The position numbers and the translations under genes are program-made. The notes beneath the pieces are model-generated. The model worked only from the letters and a program-made list of their open reading frames with translations, did no database searches and had not been told where the DNA came from. A stretch of DNA of 31,202 bases from CAZIKB01 sp964539665 (GTDB lineage: Bacteria > Zhuqueibacterota > Zhuqueibacteria > Oceanimicrobiales > Oceanimicrobiaceae): positions 1 to 31,202 of the forward strand of contig CAZIKB010000075.1 of NCBI GenBank assembly GCA_964539665.1. The letters run 5' to 3'. Shown piece by piece: positions 1-8,279 of the stretch. Within the stretch, counting starts at the first letter, position 1; every line of letters begins with the position of its first letter.

Positions 1-24
1 GTCTTAATGTACGTGTATTAATAT

Positions 25-29
25 AGGAG
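25..29 (+). promoter_or_regulatory. Ribosome binding site of the amidohydrolase gene
   Basis: AGGAG lies 7 nt before the ATG at 37 and supports that start. The promoter must lie at or beyond the left edge, because only 36 bases precede the gene. Confidence 0.7.
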
Positions 30-36
30 TCATATT

Positions 37-1596
37 ATGTCTACTCGACAAAAACGTCTCAGCCTATTACTCATTTTATGCATGATTTTCACAGTGGGAT
101 GCTTACTGATACAAAAAAAGATCGATTACAGCAAAAATTACGACTACCTCATTCACGACGGAACTGTCATCGACGGCTCGGGCGTGTCAGGCCGAAAAGC
201 CGATATTCTCATCCAGGGAGATCGGATTGTATTTATCGGGACGGTAGATACCACAAAGATTACTGCAGGGGAAATGATTGACGCCAAAGGAATGGTCGTC
301 ACCCCGGGTTTTATTGAAACGCATGCTCATGGCAGCCCGTTAAGAACTCCTGAATTTCAAAACTTTACGGCTATGGGAGTCACGACACTTTTCCTGGGAC
401 AGGACGGATCAAGTGCGGCAGAAATTTCAGACTGGATGAAGCAAGTGGAAACAGCCCGGCCCGTGCCGAACATTGCCACATTGATCGGACACGGTACAGT
501 ACGCAAGCACGCCGGAGTTGAGCTGAACCCAAATCCATCAACTGAAGATTTGAAAAAGATGGCAAAGATAGTGGACGAAGCTTTGGAATCTGGCTGTTTC
601 GGCCTATCAACTGGTTTGGAGTATCAACCGGGAATTTTTGCAAATCTGGAAGAACTCATTGCGATTGCTCAGCCTGTTGGCCAACGAGGGGGAATTGTCC
701 ATAGTCACATGCGAAGCGAAGATGATGATGCAGTGCAAGATGCAATATCAGAGCTGATCGCTCAGGGTAAAGGCGGTGGTTGTGCGGTTCATATATCTCA
801 CTTGAAAGTAGTCTACGGTCACGGAACAAAGCGAGCCGAAGATATTCTGGCTCAAATTGATGCTGCTCGTGAGAACGGGATTCCAATTACAGCCGACATA
901 TACCCATACACGGCCAGCTTCACTGGCATCGGTATTGTGTTTCCCGAGTGGGCCAAACCCCCTTACGATTATAATGAAGTTGTTGCCACTCGCCGGGATG
1001 AGCTGGCCGCGCACTTGCGTAAACGGGTAAATCTTCGAAATGGTCCAGAATCCACGTTAATTGGAACTGCCCCCTGGGCCGGAAAAACCCTTGCACAGGT
1101 TGCAAAGGGAATGGACAAACCTTTCGAGGAAGTGTTAATCGATATTATCGGTCCCAACGGCGCCAGCGCTGCATATTTTGTCATGGACCATGAGCTCCAG
1201 GACCGGCTTATTATTGATCCGCACGTGATGATTTGCTCTGACGGCAGTCCGACTATGCGCCATCCGCGAGGTTACGGTTCCTTTGCAAAAGTGATCCGTT
1301 ATCATGTTTTGGAACGCAAGCTGTTAAATCTGGAAGAGGCTATCCACAAAATGACTGGATTGCCAGCAGTTACTATGAAACTGTTAGCCCGGAAAAGAGG
1401 TCTGCTGAAGCCTGGTTTTGCTGCAGATATTCTGGTTTTCGATCCGCAGAAGATTCAGGACACAGCCACTTTTGAGAATCCCCACAAGTTGGCCAAAGGT
1501 TTTGACTGGGTGATGATCAACGGCACTTTCATTCGTGCGAACGGAGAATTCACAGGTAGTCGCAATGGGAAAATGCTACGAAAGCAGGTTGATTGA
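37..1596 (+). CDS. Membrane-anchored N-acyl-D-amino-acid deacylase-type amidohydrolase
   Basis: The protein has 519 aa. It begins with a basic stretch and a hydrophobic segment (about residues 8-25). Cys22 follows Thr-Val-Gly, a poor lipobox, so the protein is either an atypical lipoprotein or N-terminally anchored. Residues 36-90 form the small beta domain of amidohydrolases. The barrel follows: the H96-A-H98 metal motif after TPGFIE, the GLEYQPG loop at 193-199, H222/H224, H252/H255, and the probable catalytic Asp402 in SDGSPTMRHPRGYGSF. This motif order is that of the D-aminoacylase / D-glutamate deacylase family, which hydrolyses N-acyl-D-amino acids or D-containing dipeptides. The Cys metal ligand expected in an N-C-G motif is replaced by Asp123 (GQDGSS), so substrate and metal use may differ. 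It is probably co-transcribed with the SDR gene 48 nt downstream. The family is clear; the exact substrate is not. Confidence 0.85.
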   Translation: MSTRQKRLSLLLILCMIFTVGCLLIQKKIDYSKNYDYLIHDGTVIDGSGVSGRKADILIQGDRIVFIGTVDTTKITAGEMIDAKGMVVTPGFIETHAHGSPLRTPEFQNFTAMGVTTLFLGQDGSSAAEISDWMKQVETARPVPNIATLIGHGTVRKHAGVELNPNPSTEDLKKMAKIVDEALESGCFGLSTGLEYQPGIFANLEELIAIAQPVGQRGGIVHSHMRSEDDDAVQDAISELIAQGKGGGCAVHISHLKVVYGHGTKRAEDILAQIDAARENGIPITADIYPYTASFTGIGIVFPEWAKPPYDYNEVVATRRDELAAHLRKRVNLRNGPESTLIGTAPWAGKTLAQVAKGMDKPFEEVLIDIIGPNGASAAYFVMDHELQDRLIIDPHVMICSDGSPTMRHPRGYGSFAKVIRYHVLERKLLNLEEAIHKMTGLPAVTMKLLARKRGLLKPGFAADILVFDPQKIQDTATFENPHKLAKGFDWVMINGTFIRANGEFTGSRNGKMLRKQVD

Positions 1597-1630
1597 GTTA
1601 AATGACAATTGTAACAAATTTTATGCAGAT

Positions 1631-1638
1631 AAGGAGGT
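1631..1638 (+). promoter_or_regulatory. Strong Shine-Dalgarno of the SDR gene
   Basis: AAGGAGGT, a full anti-16S match, sits 6 nt before the ATG at 1645 and fixes that start. Confidence 0.8.
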
Positions 1639-1644
1639 TTCTTA

Positions 1645-2403
1645 ATGAGCTTTTCGGGTAAAAATGTACTTGTTACAGGCGCATCTCGCGGAATCGGAAG
1701 AGTGATTGCGAGAGAATTTGCCGAACAGGGAGCTAATATTGCAATACATTACAATCAAAATCTTCAAGCTGCGGAACAAACCTTAGCCTCTTTGAAGAAT
1801 GGACAGCATTTCATTGTACAAGCTGAAATTGGTGATGCGAATTCAGCTCAGGAGCTTGTGAACACCACAGTCCATAAAATGGGTAAAATTGACATCCTGG
1901 TAAATAATGCAGGTGTATACAAATTACATCCAATTGCGGAATGCGGTTTTGAACAATGGCAGGAAGTGTGGCAGCAAACCCTGTTTACCAACCTGTTCGG
2001 ACCTGCGAATATTTCCTTCTGTGCAATTCAACACATGCTGAAACAAGGCGGGGGACGCATTATAAATATCTCATCACGAGGAGCATTTCGTGGTGAACCA
2101 GATGCGCCAGCGTACGGTGCGAGCAAAGCGGGACTAAATGCGATGAGCCAATCAATGGCAAAGGCGTTAGCTCCTCACAATATTTTTGTTTATGTTGTTG
2201 CGCCCGGCTACGTAGAAACAGACATGGCGAAGTCCATTCTAAACGGGCCTTCTGGTGATGAAATACGGAACCAAAGTCCTTTAGGCCGCGTAGCGCATCC
2301 CGAAGAAATTGCACGCACTGTGCTGTTTTTGGCTTCAGAAGGCTTAGACTATTTGACAGGGTGCATTGTAGATGTGAACGGCGCTTCTTACTTGCGCTCT
2401 TGA
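1645..2403 (+). CDS. Short-chain dehydrogenase/reductase (FabG-like)
   Basis: This is a 252-aa classical SDR, the usual length for the family. It shows the Rossmann nucleotide motif TGASRGIG (11-18), the NNAG motif (87-90), the catalytic Ser143/Ser144, and Tyr157-x3-Lys161 in YGASK. The C-terminal half has PGYVETDM and GCIVDVNGA, the usual oligomerisation and C-terminal motifs. Arg14 after TGAS suggests NADPH preference, but that is only inference. The best general description is a 3-oxoacyl-ACP reductase-like oxidoreductase. Because it follows the amidohydrolase in a probable two-gene operon, it may act in a dedicated catabolic or modification route rather than in fatty-acid synthesis. No fatty-acid synthesis gene is adjacent. 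A short hairpin ends the transcription unit. Confidence 0.88.
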   Translation: MSFSGKNVLVTGASRGIGRVIAREFAEQGANIAIHYNQNLQAAEQTLASLKNGQHFIVQAEIGDANSAQELVNTTVHKMGKIDILVNNAGVYKLHPIAECGFEQWQEVWQQTLFTNLFGPANISFCAIQHMLKQGGGRIINISSRGAFRGEPDAPAYGASKAGLNAMSQSMAKALAPHNIFVYVVAPGYVETDMAKSILNGPSGDEIRNQSPLGRVAHPEEIARTVLFLASEGLDYLTGCIVDVNGASYLRS

Positions 2404-2434
2404 TTAATCAAGGGCTACTGAAAAAATCATTTAT

Positions 2435-2453
2435 CAGGCAACAAGCCTGTTTT
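2435..2453 (+). terminator. Probable terminator after the SDR gene
   Basis: CAGGC-AACAA-GCCTG forms a 5-bp stem with a 5-nt loop, followed by TTTT. It lies 31 nt after the SDR stop, in the space between convergent genes. The stem is short, so termination may be partial. Confidence 0.45.
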
Positions 2454-2459
2454 GTTGTA

Positions 2460-2543
2460 CGCTGATTATCACTGATGATAGCAGATCAAAAAATACATAG
2501 TTAAACACTTTTAAAAATCAGCAGTTATCTGCATTTATCAGCG
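2460..2543. repeat. Imperfect intergenic inverted repeat (CGCTGAT ... ATCAGCG)
   Basis: Two related segments face each other: 2460-2486 and 2517-2543. The outermost parts, CGCTGAT and ATCAGCG, are exact complements, and the inner parts share reversed ATCTGC/GCAGAT and ATCAG/CTGAT words. It sits between the convergent SDR and GH2-like genes. It resembles the dispersed, decayed intergenic repeats common in such genomes. No gene is visible in it. Confidence 0.4.
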
Positions 2544-2595
2544 TCCAATTTGAATAATTATCGGTCAAACACAAATGGATTAAGAAAGAAAAGCA

Positions 2596-5274
2596 TTAAA
2601 AATAATTGGATTCGACAAAACTCCAATATAACGGGATATAGTCAAATAAAGCACGGCTGCTGTCATAATACCAACCCAGACCACCGAGAGTTAGCGCCGA
2701 TAATATAATAACAAATATTACCGCTTTAAACACGGTTAACCTGAAAACCACTATCAATCCACGTGAGATTCTTGTCAAAGACCATACAATAAACAGAAGA
2801 AATAAGAAAATTACCGGTAAGGTCCAATTTGTTTTATTCACTAACCTGAAATAAACAGGAATAACAGGTAGAAACCAAACAAGGTTGGCGCTCGCCCAGA
2901 ATATCAATGTGAAGAGCTGGCTAATAGGTAAATTCTGCCCTAAAACGAAAGAAATGAATCGAAAAATTACAAGCATAAAACCCGTAATAAGATAGAACAA
3001 AACCGATATAATTAAAATGAAAATTATGGGACGCCAAATCAATCTTATTATCTGGAGTTTAATTGAATTTGAGCCAATTAAAAGATCAAGAATTTCATTC
3101 AACAATAAATCATTTCGAAATTTATACAATATGCTCGATAAAACTATGCTGATTACTGTACACATAATAAAACTTAACAGGAATGTGTGCCCCATTGGAA
3201 TTTTTCTTTTATCCAGTATTTCAGTATAAAAGCCATGCGGATATAAAAAAATTCGACGTAAATTACCTCTGAATTTGCGGCTTCTGTTGAAGTTAAACAA
3301 AAACAATATAATCAAAGCCAAGCCCAATAATGGATAGACGCTCGGATTGTGATTTATGGCTGACTGGTCAGGGACGGTCAACTTTTTATTCATGGTAAAC
3401 GCTGAGCGTACAACTTCATAACCAAGCCTTTTTTCGCGATTCAAACTAACTAATCCTGATCGATTGAGAAAAGAATTTTCAGTAGCTCCGAAAATCAAGT
3501 TAGGTCGGTTGCCTGGCCAATCAGCATAGGTATGGATAAAAACTCCTGCGACCTGCTGCTCCAATTCAACATTTAGCAGAACCCTTTGTAATTTAAACGC
3601 TTGCATTTCCTGAAGAGCGACCTGAGTTGACAAAACACTTGAAACCTCGGATTGTCGACTGTCAGAAAAAAATGAAAACGACATTAAATGCCTGGCCTCA
3701 GGAAATAATGGATAGCCGTAAGTTACGACAAATGGCTTTTTAAAATGTCTGGCTTCAAACTGCTTAACAATGTTTAAGAAATCATTCGGTTCTTTACCAT
3801 ACCCCTCAAAAATGATAAAATCTGCAGCATCTTCGAGCAAAATATCTTCTGCAATAATACTAAGCCCTAAATAGGTTGGTAGAGCCGATTGTTTCCTCAC
3901 TATCTCTTTTAATGTTTTTAAAAAATTTTGTGTCTCTATTTTATTATATTCAAGGGCGCTACCTACTCCCCAGGCCGCTAATGATACATGCTGAGATTTT
4001 CTCTTCAACACTTCTTGAAAATAGTTGGTTGCAGTTTCAACAAATTCGCGTTCGTGAAATCTAACATCAGGAATTAAAGATAGCGGAAATTCTAATAAAA
4101 CCAGCAAACCAAGCTCATCACATATATCCAAAAAATAGGGATGCGGCGGCGATCCAATAACTCTGATGGCATTTACTCCCAATTCTTTTATCCGTGAGAC
4201 CTCTTCTTTGATTGTTTTCCAACCGGCAGCAGGTCCGGTTTCAGGATAATTTTCAAGCCAGTCTATGCCGTGTAATATGAATGGCTGGCCATTTAATAAA
4301 AAGGTGTCTTCAGAAATTCTAAACTCACTGAATCCAACCTTCAGGTTAACTTCATCTAAAATATTTTTCTTTTGAGATAAATAAACTCTTAGTTCAAATA
4401 ATAATGGATTATCCGGACTCCACATTTCAACATTTTTAATATTTATGGACTTATCCAACTGCAATACAAATTTATCAGATAAGAAAGTATCATGGGATGA
4501 ACGAGCAATCAATTTCTTGCTATTGGAATCCCTTATTTCGAAATATAATTTTATATTATTCTCATTGCTTTCCCTTTTATTTTTAATTACAGTCTTAATA
4601 TCTACTCGACACTGTTTATAATCGTCAGAGAAAAATTGTTTCAAAAACACATCATCAATATTTACCTCGGGAATGGCCAGAATAAAAATATCTCTGAAAA
4701 TACCGCCGTAATTGCGGGCTATTCGAGGATTGTGCATTAAAGGGAGATTATTTCTGGGTCTCAGGGAATTATCGACTACAATTCGAATTTCATTTTCACC
4801 GTCAATTATTAGTTCATCATTACCCAGATCCATAAAAAATGAAATGTGCCCGCCGACATGACCGCCATGTACTTCATTATTTATTAAAAATGTGCAACGG
4901 TTATTGATGCCAAATGCAATTAGCTGAAAGGAATAACCAATAAAACTAGAGTCTAATTGAAATGTACGTTTAAATTCAACTTCTCCCTCAAAATCAAAAA
5001 CGCCTGGGACCCGAACCTGTTTCCATTCCGTTTCGTCCTGTTTCTTCGCCTCCCAGAGACCATTTAAATTTACTAATCTGCGAGAGCTGCCATATTTTTT
5101 TTCAATTATTTCAGCTATGTCCGACTCCTCTTCCGCCCTGTGCAGATAATCAGCCACCCAATCTCCGGCTGACACGGTTCCGGCTAAATTAAAAACAATA
5201 AAAACGCTGCATAATGTAAAACGTAATTTTTTAGCTAAAAATCCGAAAATTCTTTTAGTACGATTCACCAGCAT
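2596..5274 (-). CDS. GH2-like (beta-galactosidase/glucuronidase fold) protein fused to a membrane domain; probable pseudoenzyme
   Basis: The protein has 892 aa. It has a signal peptide (about 1-36, ending TVSAG), a GH2 sugar-binding jelly-roll domain (about 65-200), an Ig-like domain (about 200-320), and a TIM barrel opening with FLLNGQPFILHGIDW (about 325-625). The C-terminal 250 residues hold about six membrane segments (about 645-662, 695-716, 748-775, 785-808, 818-838, 849-870), resembling Yip1-type polytopic domains. Both GH2 catalytic glutamates appear lost. The W-S-L-G-N-E motif reads W435-G-V-G-S-A440, and the nucleophile segment (T-E-Y-G in active members) reads V-T518-Y-G. An exported carbohydrate-binding or structural role is therefore more likely than hydrolysis. 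The start is backed by AAGGAG (5283-5288). It is divergent from the antiporter gene and convergent with the SDR gene. Confidence 0.8.
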   Translation of the reverse strand: MLVNRTKRIFGFLAKKLRFTLCSVFIVFNLAGTVSAGDWVADYLHRAEEESDIAEIIEKKYGSSRRLVNLNGLWEAKKQDETEWKQVRVPGVFDFEGEVEFKRTFQLDSSFIGYSFQLIAFGINNRCTFLINNEVHGGHVGGHISFFMDLGNDELIIDGENEIRIVVDNSLRPRNNLPLMHNPRIARNYGGIFRDIFILAIPEVNIDDVFLKQFFSDDYKQCRVDIKTVIKNKRESNENNIKLYFEIRDSNSKKLIARSSHDTFLSDKFVLQLDKSINIKNVEMWSPDNPLLFELRVYLSQKKNILDEVNLKVGFSEFRISEDTFLLNGQPFILHGIDWLENYPETGPAAGWKTIKEEVSRIKELGVNAIRVIGSPPHPYFLDICDELGLLVLLEFPLSLIPDVRFHEREFVETATNYFQEVLKRKSQHVSLAAWGVGSALEYNKIETQNFLKTLKEIVRKQSALPTYLGLSIIAEDILLEDAADFIIFEGYGKEPNDFLNIVKQFEARHFKKPFVVTYGYPLFPEARHLMSFSFFSDSRQSEVSSVLSTQVALQEMQAFKLQRVLLNVELEQQVAGVFIHTYADWPGNRPNLIFGATENSFLNRSGLVSLNREKRLGYEVVRSAFTMNKKLTVPDQSAINHNPSVYPLLGLALIILFLFNFNRSRKFRGNLRRIFLYPHGFYTEILDKRKIPMGHTFLLSFIMCTVISIVLSSILYKFRNDLLLNEILDLLIGSNSIKLQIIRLIWRPIIFILIISVLFYLITGFMLVIFRFISFVLGQNLPISQLFTLIFWASANLVWFLPVIPVYFRLVNKTNWTLPVIFLFLLFIVWSLTRISRGLIVVFRLTVFKAVIFVIILSALTLGGLGWYYDSSRALFDYIPLYWSFVESNYF

Positions 5275-5385
5275 TAAATCAACTCCTTACCGCTAAAATG
5301 ATTTTAAGCATTGCTAAACTTAAAAAGTCGCTCAATTTAATAAAATTTCATCTAAAATCAAAATTTTTCTTCTGTAATTTAATTC

Positions 5386-5414
5386 TTTACTTTTTTGTCA
5401 TTTATTGTTATAAT
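5386..5414 (+). promoter_or_regulatory. Sigma-70-type promoter of the NhaC antiporter gene
   Basis: A -35 element TTTACT (5386-5391) and a perfect -10 TATAAT (5409-5414) are separated by exactly 17 bp. Transcription would start near 5421, giving a leader of about 85 nt before the ATG at 5506. Within that leader, GTGAAA and TTTCAC (about 5434-5454) can pair as a short hairpin. There is no other gene between 5275 and 5505. Confidence 0.6.
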
Positions 5415-5505
5415 GTCTCTCATCTTTCTGAGGTGAAACAGTCGTTTTTTCACTTTGTACCCTGTGTTCATTTTCGACATTACTAACTTTATTTAAGAGA
5501 TAATT

Positions 5506-7500
5506 ATGCTTCCATACCTAAAACCATCGGAAATTGCAATTTTTAGTTTAGTATGTAATTTATTTATATTTTGCAACAGCGCTGTGGCGCAGGAAGAATC
5601 GATACAGCAATTTGAGCCAGGAACTGAGCTGGCACAACTCGACATTCAAATTCCAAATCTCGCTTTAAAAGGAGTAACATTTGATTTGACTATTCAGGCT
5701 TCGCGAACGGATGGCACAAAAGCATCAATGTTTTCAGGAACTGCCAGCATTAATGCTTTAGCTGTTAAGTCTGAATCTGGCCAAATCAGCACTATTGAAT
5801 CTCTTGATTTTATAAATGGCACAGCAACCGTCTCAAATGCAGTGGCTCAAAAATCAGGAATCCTTACCATAATTGTTGAAGCAAATGGAATTAAGGCAGA
5901 GGAGGAACTTCGCATTCTTCCCGGGCTGTTAAGTTTGCTTCCTCCTCTGCTTGCAATTGCGTTAGCCTTTATTGCCAGACAGGTGTTAATCTCACTGTTT
6001 TGTGGAATCTGGTTGGGGAGTCTTTTCATTTACAACTACAATCCTGTAGTTGGATTTCTGAAGACAATTGACACATATCTGATCAATTCGTTAGCAAATG
6101 CAGACCATGCGGCAATTCTGATATTCAGCCTGACTTTGGGTGGCATGGTTGGGATAATTTCTAAAGCTGGCGGTACACAAGGGATTGTTCAAAAATTATC
6201 AAAGTATGCCAATCACCCGCGTGGTGGACAACTGGCGACATGGGCAATGGGAATTTTAATATTCTTTGATGATTATGCCAACACGCTGATTGTCGGCAAC
6301 ACCATGCGCCCTTTTACTGACAAGCTTAAAATCTCCCGAGAAAAGCTTTCATATATTGTTGATTCCACCGCGGCGCCAGTTGCCTCAATTGCCCTGATTT
6401 CTACCTGGATAGGTTATCAAATCGGACTCATCGATCAGGCTTTCAACGCGCTTAATTTACCACACAATGCTTACAACATTTTTCTGCAATCCATTCCATT
6501 CTCAACTTACAGTATTTTAGCTATTATTTTTGTATTTATTATTGGCATCTCGTTACGAGATTTCGGCCCAATGCTCCAGGCTGAATTAAGAGCCTCGAGT
6601 TCAGGCAAGGTACTTCGAGACAACGCCCAGCCTTTAACAGACAGCACCGCGTTGGATATGCTCGCAAATGAAGGAACGCCTCTTCGGTGGTACAACGCAT
6701 TAATCCCAATTGCAACCGTAATTATCGTCACAATTGCAGGCTTGTATTTTAGCGGCAAAGCAGCATTAGGTGCAGCAGCATTTTCATCAACGCTTGGAGA
6801 AATATTTGGCGCGGCTAATTCTTTCGCAGTCCTAATGTGGGCTTCTTTTTCTGGCCTATTCGTCGCGACTATTCTATGTTTGAGTCAAAAAATATTAAGC
6901 TTAAATGAAACAGTAAATGCAGTAATTAGCGGCTACAAATCCATGTTACTTGCTGCCATGATCTTGATTTTAGCCTGGGCAATTGGAGATATATGTAAGG
7001 ATTTGCATACTGCAAACTATGTGATACATTTAAGCAAAGGTATTCTTTCTCCGCACATGATTCCATTCGTCACATTTGTCGTAGCCGCTATTATCAGTTT
7101 CTCTACGGGTACCTCCTGGGCAACCATGGCAATTTTAACACCTATTGTCATACCAATTGCATTTCAACTTCCAATTGAGGCCGGTATCACAGATAGTTTA
7201 AGCCACGAGATTTTGATTGGAACGATTGGCGCTGTACTTTCAGGCTCAGTATTAGGCGATCATTGTTCCCCTATCTCTGATACAACTATTTTATCTTCCA
7301 TGGCTTCAGCCGCCGATCATGTCGATCACGTTCGCACACAAATACCCTATGCGATTTTAGTCGGCGTTGTTGCATGTTTAACCGGATATATTCCAAATGG
7401 CTGGGGTTTCAACACCTACATTTCATTATTTATTGGAGTTTTAATTCTGGTGGGAATTGTCTTTATACTGGGAAAAAAATCTCACAAAATTACAAATTAA
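5506..7500 (+). CDS. nhaC: NhaC-family Na+/H+ antiporter with an exported N-terminal domain
   Basis: The protein has 664 aa. Residues 1-29 look like a signal peptide (…NSAVAQ). Residues 30-137 form an Ig-like beta-rich domain that would lie outside the inner membrane. The transporter body starts at about 140 (LLSLLPPLLAIALAF). Family signatures are FFDDYANTLIVGNTMRP (about 253-269), the STAAPVASIALISTW stretch after it, and GDHCSPISDTTILSS near the C-terminus. These identify the NhaC / ion-transporter superfamily, which exchanges external H+ for internal Na+ or, in relatives, amino or carboxylic acids. Simple NhaC proteins lack the extra N-terminal domain, which here adds about 140 aa. It is a single-gene unit with its own promoter, and a strong stem-loop follows. 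The ribosome binding site is weak (AAGAGA). The substrate is not certain. Confidence 0.85.
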   Translation: MLPYLKPSEIAIFSLVCNLFIFCNSAVAQEESIQQFEPGTELAQLDIQIPNLALKGVTFDLTIQASRTDGTKASMFSGTASINALAVKSESGQISTIESLDFINGTATVSNAVAQKSGILTIIVEANGIKAEEELRILPGLLSLLPPLLAIALAFIARQVLISLFCGIWLGSLFIYNYNPVVGFLKTIDTYLINSLANADHAAILIFSLTLGGMVGIISKAGGTQGIVQKLSKYANHPRGGQLATWAMGILIFFDDYANTLIVGNTMRPFTDKLKISREKLSYIVDSTAAPVASIALISTWIGYQIGLIDQAFNALNLPHNAYNIFLQSIPFSTYSILAIIFVFIIGISLRDFGPMLQAELRASSSGKVLRDNAQPLTDSTALDMLANEGTPLRWYNALIPIATVIIVTIAGLYFSGKAALGAAAFSSTLGEIFGAANSFAVLMWASFSGLFVATILCLSQKILSLNETVNAVISGYKSMLLAAMILILAWAIGDICKDLHTANYVIHLSKGILSPHMIPFVTFVVAAIISFSTGTSWATMAILTPIVIPIAFQLPIEAGITDSLSHEILIGTIGAVLSGSVLGDHCSPISDTTILSSMASAADHVDHVRTQIPYAILVGVVACLTGYIPNGWGFNTYISLFIGVLILVGIVFILGKKSHKITN

Positions 7501-7555
7501 TTGACAATAGTTATCCGGCGATTATTAAATAATGCTTGACCGGAAATAATTTATT

Positions 7556-7594
7556 TTGTCATTAAGTCAATTACAACAAATGACTTAATGACAA
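7556..7594. terminator. Bidirectional stem-loop between convergent nhaC and carbonic anhydrase genes
   Basis: TTGTCATTAAGTCA (7556-7569) is perfectly complementary to TGACTTAATGACAA (7581-7594), a 14-bp stem with an 11-nt loop. It lies between two genes that converge, as expected of a shared terminator. The stem is AT-rich and has no long U tract on either side, so it could also be a mobile-element scar or a protein-binding palindrome. Confidence 0.5.
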
Positions 7595-7676
7595 CTGCAT
7601 GACTGTTAATAAGCAGAATTGGACGATTCATTTATGCTTATATTGAATATACGGTACTTTGCAATCACACCACGAG

Positions 7677-8210
7677 TTAGAACAAATTCAATTCTTGAAA
7701 TCCGTTATTCAAATAGGTCGCGCTGTACTTAACATATCTATCAGCAGAACTTTGGATTTCTGCAATTTCTTCATCAGTGAGAGACCTTTTTACTATTGCG
7801 GGCACCCCTGCCACTAATGAGTTACTTGACACCTTATCGCCTTGCAAAATTAAAGCGCCAGCAGCAACCAGGCAATTGCGACCAATTCGCGCACCATCTA
7901 AAATACGCGCACCCATGCCGATTAAACAATGATCTTCAATTGAACATCCATGTAAAATCGCTGCATGTCCAACGGTTACATTGTTGCCAATATTAAGAGC
8001 CGCTTTTTGGTAAGTAACATGGAGGGCAGCGCTATCCTGAATATTTGTTCTGCTGCCAATGCGAACAGAATTCACGTCTCCTCTTACCACCACGTTAAAC
8101 CAAATACTTGACTCTTCTCCAATTACAATGTCGCCAATAATTGTGGCGTTTGGCGCTATAAATACTGATTTCGAAATATCAGGTGTGCAGTCTTTGTAAG
8201 AATATATCAT
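7677..8210 (-). CDS. Gamma-class carbonic anhydrase family protein (left-handed beta-helix)
   Basis: The 177-aa length is normal for the YrdA/PaaY/CaiE group. The hexapeptide repeat pattern, with Ile/Val every six residues, runs over residues 15-145 and builds a left-handed beta-helix trimer. The three histidines expected to bind metal are His64 (ALHVT), His82 and His87 (VGHAAILHGC). RGDVN (43-47) and IQD (57-59) are also conserved. The protein lacks the acidic loop of the Cam-type enzymes, so it belongs to the compact subfamily. Members of that subfamily are variably active as carbonic anhydrases, and some are acyl-transferase-like. The start is supported by GGAGG at 8215-8219. It is the last gene of a leftward group after the P1 peptidase (69-nt gap). 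Confidence 0.88.
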   Translation of the reverse strand: MIYSYKDCTPDISKSVFIAPNATIIGDIVIGEESSIWFNVVVRGDVNSVRIGSRTNIQDSAALHVTYQKAALNIGNNVTVGHAAILHGCSIEDHCLIGMGARILDGARIGRNCLVAAGALILQGDKVSSNSLVAGVPAIVKRSLTDEEIAEIQSSADRYVKYSATYLNNGFQELNLF

Positions 8211-8279
8211 GATACCTCCAGAACTAATTTACATTTTGACAAGAAATATAGGTCGTTATAATATTAAGATGAATTCAAA

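Noticed and set aside
5298..5486. 62-aa plus-strand frame upstream of the antiporter
   Set aside because: It is low-complexity AT-rich sequence covering the antiporter promoter, with no ribosome binding site; the promoter reading is better supported.
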